Source: Phoronis australis
Taxonomy: Eukaryota > Phoronida > Phoronidae
Direction of reading: 5' to 3'
Assembly (NCBI GenBank): GCA_002633005.1
Contig: NMRA01000986.1
Coordinates: 2,411 to 66,410, forward strand
DNA: 64,000 nucleotides
This document shows, one piece after another, positions 58,808 through 64,000 of this stretch. Every line of letters begins with the position of its first letter. Position 1 is the stretch's first letter. The position numbers and the translations under genes are program-made. A model generated the notes under the pieces. That model was not told the origin of the DNA, searched no databases, and saw only the letters and a program-made list of their open reading frames with translations.

Positions 58808-58817
58808 TTAGGAAAAG
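58808..58817. repeat. Right candidate target-site duplication of the 594 bp MITE
   Basis: TTAGGAAAAG, the partner of 58204-58213. Confidence 0.7.
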
Positions 58818-59829
58818 TATCCAGATAGCACTTTAATTACTGATGCCACCTACTGTAGTTACAAATACAAGTTCCCAGTTCTTTGCAAAAACATACCGAA
58901 AGCTACAGTACATATATAACTGTAAATACACACAGCTTGAGTTCGTGTCAACCGACACCTCTGGAAAGTTTCTCAGAGATTTTGTTCAGTCTTTTAGGAT
59001 GATACTGGAACTACGGTAGCAATCCATAGAATGTTTGCAGCAAGAACAAAACGAAGAATTAGAAAACGTCCTTGCAATACACAGAAACGACCGACATGAC
59101 TGCCCCGAATGCAGACTGACTTCCTTGGTAAAGTTCCTTGCTTCACTGGCCACACATAGTGAAGCTCGAGGTCATCACTGTGTAGTGATATCACGGATTG
59201 TTCCTTTTGTTGTTGCAGCCTGTTCAACAATGCTGCAGTATTAATTTGATGTTGATTTAACATTGCTCTGAATCGCTGCTCATTTAAGCGAGATGAGTTG
59301 TCACCAAACTTTTCTTGGTCTAATTAAGTATGAACTTCAGAAACAACACTCCCCTAAAGGCCCCCTAAACCTACTCGCAAACGGTCTAAAAGCTCACCCA
59401 TTCTCGTGAAATTTTCTTTGGTTTGTCCCCAAGAAGTCCGCTTGCGTGTGAAAAGGGCTGCGATATTGGCCGCAGCAAACAGGGGAATGGTAACAACAGA
59501 GAAGGGCTGCGTGTTGGTCACAGAGGATAATCTGAAGTTTGTGTCCTAGACCTCCACTGATGATACCTTTCACTTGGCCAGTGAGTACAGAGAATATGGT
59601 TTTCTTCCTCATGTACAAAACGTACATGTATAAAAATAACATTCCTGACCCGCTTGGCATTCCTCGATCCCGACATCCATTGTTCTCCAGGTATAATTGA
59701 GGTTCATAGTATACAGTGAAACATGACTCTTTAGTGACGTCATAGGGTTTTTACAATGACGAATCGAAACCTGGAAAAACAACTCACGTCGCCAAACCTG
59801 ACCCAGAAACAAAGGTACCTTGATACAAG
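58818..59829. other. Unassigned region upstream of the first-exon candidate
   Basis: Overlapping frames of 69-89 codons on both strands near 58994-59263 and 59394-59660 have no splice or family support. Nothing else is recognised. Confidence 0.4.
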
Positions 59830-59895
59830 ATGGCAGCAAATGAGGATTTTGGCGGTTCCCGTTACCTACGAGTGAGTGGTGAAGTTACGAAAAAG
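59830..59895 (+). CDS. Candidate first coding exon
   Basis: ATG at 59830 sits in a strong context (CAAGATGGCAGC). The frame gives MAANEDFGGSRYLRVSGEVT, then KK, before a GTGGGA donor at 59896. An alternative, stronger-looking donor GTGAGT lies at 59872 after YLR. Both would leave in phase 0. The short hydrophilic N-terminus tells nothing about function. It could begin a gene that includes the SWIM-like segment 1 kb downstream, but the splice phases do not match directly (phase 0 out, phase 1 in), so another exon would be needed. Confidence 0.3.
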
Positions 59896-60813
59896 GTGGG
59901 AATAAATTCATTATCTCATTATATCGCCTGTGCCTTCGTAATTTAGTCTACTAAACATTGCAAGTTGAATACCTTCATTATAACTAGTTGCTGTTGACAT
60001 GTAAGTTTGTATTTCCGTTACCAAAAAGAATACCGAAACTTCCCCCGACTCCAGAAAACGGTTTGGGACCATGAACTGAACGGATACAATGTACAGTCAC
60101 GTGCTGTCTAGAAATGTCACTACAAAAGTGCGTGTGACGTGATATTTGTGACATGATCAAAGCCATGTGTACTTTTCATAGACTAGTAGGCCCCTTCTGA
60201 GTGGAATCCGATGTTTTGTAAACAAAAGAGTAAAGTATTTGATTCAAGTCCTTATCTCTGAGGGTTAATCAAATTCAAAAACTTGAACATGAAAGCTAAA
60301 TTAAAGAATATATAATTTGGTATGTTGTTTACCTCTTTTCAGTTATCAAGCTAAATGCCTTTTGAGATCTTTGGACTTCAGTTAAGGGTGCACGGAACAG
60401 TTATCACTGGGGCTTTCCTACATGTATCTGAAAAGACGTCAATGCATTCGTAACTATTTTCACGTTTTCAAAACTGTATGTAAAAATTGAAAACTTTTGA
60501 GTCCTTTCACGTCAAATGCTGGCAAGCTGAAGATATATATATATACATTATCAGTGAAAGCTCATCCAGGGAATAAGAAAATTTTTAGTAATAAAATATC
60601 CGCATGCCTTTCTTTGTTATTTTGGCATTCGAAGCTTAATTACGAGAAGACTGCTAAGCTTAAATCAGATATGCTGGGCAATTCCATCTATGAAGCTAGA
60701 TTTCACCCGTTCCCAGTGTCGGTTCTTATTTTGTTAACACAACTACAATGATTTATTGGTGTTACTGCCTTGGGTTAATTTTTTCAAATAAGTTTTTCCA
60801 TACCTTTTGTCAG

Positions 60814-61037
60814 TCCATGAAAGACAAGAAAAGCGCTGTGGTTGCTGGCTCATTCATGAGTACACGCGCTCCATGACAACTGTGAGTCATTGTACAAGCA
60901 AGTGGTCCTGGACAGCTCTTTCACAAGCTGGGTAAATAGAACGTTGCACGTGTATTGCTGGGTCAGGTGCATCGTACAAGCACCTTATATGGTTGCAATA
61001 TACGAGAAATGTTATTGCCCGGAGGATATTTATTTTT
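60814..61037 (+). pseudogene. Degenerate SWIM-type zinc-finger segment
   Basis: After a good acceptor (TACCTTTTGTCAG) a phase-1 frame reads ERQEKRCGCWLIHEY, then SHCTSKWSWTALSQAG, an in-frame TAA at 60933, then ERCTCIAGSGASYKHLIWLQ and on to TAA at 61038. CxCIAG.G....KH is the core of a SWIM zinc finger (CxCxnCxH) as seen in the SWIM and YqaJ-type proteins common in invertebrate genomes. The third ligand cysteine is replaced by tyrosine and a stop interrupts the frame, so this copy should be non-functional. SWIM domains bind DNA or proteins, and many derive from transposases. Confidence 0.5.
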
Positions 61038-61040
61038 TAA

Positions 61041-61694
61041 ATATATTGCAATGAAACCTAATGCTTGCCCATGCAGTGTAGGCGTTACTTTTTGACTTCA
61101 GAATGTAAAATAACAAAACAACCCAGTAGTAACATCAAAACTAACACCAAGTAGGTCTTTTCCGTCCACATACGAAGAAGTATGTTCGCCTGTTGGATTC
61201 ACTGCATACAATGTACAAGTATATCTGTGTATATACACCCAAGTTGTGAAGTAAGCAAAAGGTATTTCAAGTATTTTACGTTGGCATGACAACCGAATAT
61301 TCCAAAGTTCCCAAAAGTGCCTTATTCAATCACTTTATAGAATCAGACCATTGTATTGCTTTTAATTAGGTTAATATTCTAAACCATGATAAGAATAGAA
61401 CTAATTTCAGTGAGTTGCATGCTGAGTAAAGTCGGAATAGGAATATATGGGCTTTCAACATCCAAACGTGGCACTGCATGTAGACAGTTCAGTTCATTTT
61501 ACTGGATGTCTGTCTACTTGTCACCTGTATTATGCTCTTTGATGCTTAGTTTATTGTTATTGTAAAGTGACCGAGAGCATGACTGGTATCTGGTGATCAA
61601 TGGTTGACAATGGTCATCACTTTCGTCAGCAGTAGAACCGACCTAAATTTGTCAAAGTGAACTGACGGAAATGGAAAGTTCACGATTCACTGAA
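61041..61694. other. Unassigned spacer
   Basis: No gene or repeat recognised between the SWIM-like segment and the 1.4 kb inverted-repeat element. Confidence 0.45.
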
Positions 61695-63093
61695 CCAGGG
61701 CCCGGTCTCCAATCTCCGTACTCAGACTCGAATCATGCTCAAACTCACACTTCATACTCAACTCGAGTACAGACTCAGCTTTGGTGTATTCAATGTTATA
61801 CTCGAAAAATCTGTACTCGAAATTTCGAGCACGTACTCAGTTTTCGAGTGTACTCGAACTGAAGTGTATCTCATCTATATTTCGAGTACGATTTTGAGTA
61901 AAAATTCGGAGTCTATGCTCAAATTTCAAGTTTGGTATGACAGTGTGCTTGAAATCGTACTCGAAAATAAATACGAGCCAGAGAACAAAATATCGAAAGG
62001 GAACCAAGAAACACAGCAAATCTAAAAAAATAAGTCCTCTTACCGTATCTCAGCACTTCAATTTCAGTTCAGAGATAATAGTTTTCATCTTAAATCTTCT
62101 TATTCTTCACCTTATTAACCCGCCGTATAACTGTATGTTATGGCCGCCATTCTACCTCTACAATTCCTGGCAACAGGCGCATTGTAATCCCTTGTCGGCG
62201 AGTCATAACAAGCGTCGAAAGCAGTTGTGGGAAAAGTCGTGTGAGAAGTTTGTGCTGCCCTTATTTCGGTATGTGTGCCTACGTTTTGTAGGGTTTCCAA
62301 AAGACGAGGAGGGGAGGGAAGTTAAAAAAAGTTCGCTTCCCTGTCAGGTACATTTCTCATCATAACTTAGTCATCTATAATTCCTCAATCCCCAAATGGA
62401 ATTCCAGATTTTGTTTGCCGATTTCTAAGTAGACGTCTCGTCCCGTTCACTGCCACTGGTGAACTCTGAATGCCTGCACAAGTATTGTTTTTTAACTCAC
62501 GTGCCAAATGTCAACTCACTTGATACATCCCGGTAAAATACAAAGATACAGTATCAAAGTTTGACATCAGCGTAGGCCTACACAGCAATGGGTTTTATGT
62601 CAAGACTAAATTAGCAACAGAGATGTGATGTGATAAGCTGTTACAAATTTCTTTTAAAAGACGTTTTCGGGACTGGGTGAGGAACTCAAGAAGTGAAGCT
62701 TAATAATTGCCAAATGTATCAAAGAAATGGCATAAGAATATTTATTGAAACTAAAAAATGAATAACAGTTACAGAACACTCAGAATTCCACGTTATAGAC
62801 ATACTCTTGTAGTTGTAGCGACAGCAGACGATAATGTAGGCCTAGTTCTTGGAGTGGTCTATTCCAATAGAGAGCGATGAATCAGCGCGGCTTTGCGTGA
62901 TTTTGCATTTCACATCATAAAGAGTTCCATAGCAACTCGAGTATGAGTGTCAGATTTGAGTACGTTTGGAGTCTACTCGAAATACGACATTAGATACGCT
63001 TTTCTGAGTGCGACTCCAGTGAGCACGATTTTGAGTATGAAATCTCGAGTATGAGTATGAGTCTGAGTACGGAGATTGGAGACCGGGCCCTGG
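61695..63093. mobile_element. 1.4 kb inverted-repeat element of the TACTCGA family
   Basis: CCAGGGCCCGGTCTCCAATC plus TCCGTACTCAGACTC at 61695-61729 is repeated exactly in inverse at 63059-63093. Beyond that, both arms run into TACTCGAA/ACTCGAG-rich sequence (left to about 61980, right from about 62940). The element at 12900-13288 has the same kind of ends. This could be one larger element, or two short copies in opposite orientation around unrelated DNA. The interior includes the exon-like island at 62177-62347. No target-site duplication is obvious. Confidence 0.7.
62177..62347 (+). CDS. Exon-like island, possible degenerate THAP-type segment
   Basis: A 171 nt open island, phase 0 at both ends, lies between CCTGGCAACAG and GTACAT. 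It encodes AHCNPLSASHNKRRKQLWEK, then SCEKFVLPLFRYVCLRFVGF and PKDEEGREVKKSSLPCQ. The HC..(L)..SHNKRRK start and the F..FPKDEE.R block recall a THAP zinc finger, with C-x-H style ligands partly lost and a longer spacer than usual. The resemblance is weak. The position inside an inverted-repeat element makes a transposon origin plausible. Confidence 0.3.
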
Positions 63094-64000
63094 ATTTATT
63101 TCAGTATTTATCGGAGAATCGTTGAAAAATCTGTCTACTTTTGGACTTTTGTTTGGAGAGGGAAGGACTGTCGATACTGGCTTATACAAAATTTAGTGTA
63201 AAACGGTCGCCGTATTTCAGCACATTTGAACTCATGCTTCTAGACAGAAACACTAGGACTCATGCAAATGATATTTTGATTAGGGTTTCTTGATTTAATG
63301 TTGACAGGACTGTTAGTGTGACCTACTGTTCTCCCCCGGGCTCTGGACATCAACGACTGTTGAACAATTAGTTTAAAGCGTAGTTGATACAAAAAGGTCT
63401 TTTAATAATTGACATTATTTTGGTAGAGCATAACAATAGCAGGTCCCTGGTCGCGTTCAGGAGTCTTTGTTTCGCTACAATTTTATCTGCGTTAGTTGAC
63501 AGTGGAGTACCGCATGGGTGTCTCTTGGCGTAGAGTGTACCTGTTTGTAATGATGATGAGGGGTCTTTATGCATTCACAATTATTCACTGATTTAGCAAA
63601 TTTCATTTCTATTCATTATCAATGAAAGCAGCCGGTTCAGCTAAAGGAAGTCACTTTAAGCTAAAAACTAACTTTAATTTAAGCCACAGAAGTCTTCATA
63701 CAGCCGTATCTTTACTGTTCCACGTGTCAATGTAATAATCCAAAAAGGTTTTTTCGGTCACGTGGCAAGAAAATATTGTCCACGAAAAAGTGTTGGGTTA
63801 AAAATATTTATCTGTTGACTTGCAACCCCTTGAAAATATTTCAACAGAGCATAAACATCTCCCACTAACATTGCCCCTACAATAACAGGAGTGGTTTAAC
63901 GTAATATGTATTGCGGTGTTGTCTCTAATAGTTCGTAGACTAGTGTACGAACTATTTTTCCCTAGAGAGCTTTGCATCCCAATTAATAGAGACAAAATCG
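63094..64000. other. Right-end flank, nothing recognised
   Basis: AT-rich sequence without a supported exon or repeat. Minus-strand frames of 65-68 codons have no further support. Confidence 0.45.

Noticed and set aside
61937-62176. 5' part of the 142-codon frame at 61937-62365
   Set aside because: It runs through TACTCGA-rich element sequence and unrelated DNA. Only the part after the acceptor at 62177 looks exon-like.
1-64000. Bacterial features such as operons, ribosome binding sites, CRISPR arrays or rho-independent terminators
   Set aside because: The window is clearly animal nuclear DNA, with introns, LINEs and MITEs. Short repeats present do not have CRISPR repeat-spacer structure.
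1-64000. tRNA, rRNA or snRNA genes
   Set aside because: Scattered GGTTCGA-like words (for example near 33850 and 49563) lack a paired A-box and cloverleaf arms.

Overview
This window is nuclear DNA from an animal, not a prokaryote. It is AT-rich and gene-poor. Coding sequence comes as short islands bounded by GT and AG splice sites, separated by introns of up to 4.4 kb. At least about 30 copies of the palindrome TACATGTA are scattered through it, and most of the rest is decayed repeats and transposons. Large introns, ankyrin exons, a SAMD3-like C-terminal region and relics of cysteine-rich transposon-like genes fit a marine invertebrate such as a hemichordate, amphioxus, echinoderm, mollusc or cnidarian. 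The species cannot be fixed from the sequence.

The one well-supported gene runs on the + strand from 1538 to 18931. I reconstruct eight exons (1538-1639, 6013-6111, 7991-8140, 10254-10497, 13534-13846, 16653-16820, 17067-17154, 18770-18931). Their splice phases agree at all seven junctions (0, 0, 0, 1, 2, 2, 0), and they total 1326 nt, or 441 codons plus a stop. The protein is the end of an ankyrin-repeat array, an acidic linker, a PB1/ubiquitin-like fold and the YP..EY..IARAL motif region of SAMD3-like proteins, ending in a basic tail. Its 5' end lies before the window. The TAA that closes exon 8 is followed in frame by 15 more open codons and a good splice donor.

The rest is mainly mobile and repeated DNA. 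From left to right: a four-unit 145-160 bp tandem repeat (0.3-0.96 kb); a 389 bp inverted-repeat element in the intron before the PB1-like exon (12.9 kb); a 1.1 kb tandem duplication split by a single N (21.2-23.5 kb); a 261 bp period duplication (26.3 kb); a degenerate duplicated pair (29.7 and 30.7 kb); a 3.14 kb inverted-repeat element with remnants of a CxC-rich protein gene (32.46-35.61 kb); three degenerate copies of a large repeat (35.8-39.6 kb); a 5'-truncated LINE with a 12 bp target-site duplication (46.57-47.81 kb) inside a region bounded by GGCGTGA-rich arrays; a second 3.02 kb inverted-repeat element (50.19-53.21 kb); a second CxC-type C-terminus (53.9-54.1 kb); a 594 bp MITE with a 10 bp target-site duplication (58.2-58.8 kb); and a 1.4 kb inverted-repeat element (61.7-63.1 kb).

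Several isolated exon-like islands remain unassigned: an antisense 181-codon frame at 3.7-4.3 kb, a terminal exon at 57.8-58.1 kb, a first-exon candidate at 59.8 kb, a broken SWIM-like zinc-finger segment at 60.8-61.0 kb and an exon-like island at 62.2 kb. I found no tRNA, rRNA, CRISPR or bacterial gene organisation.
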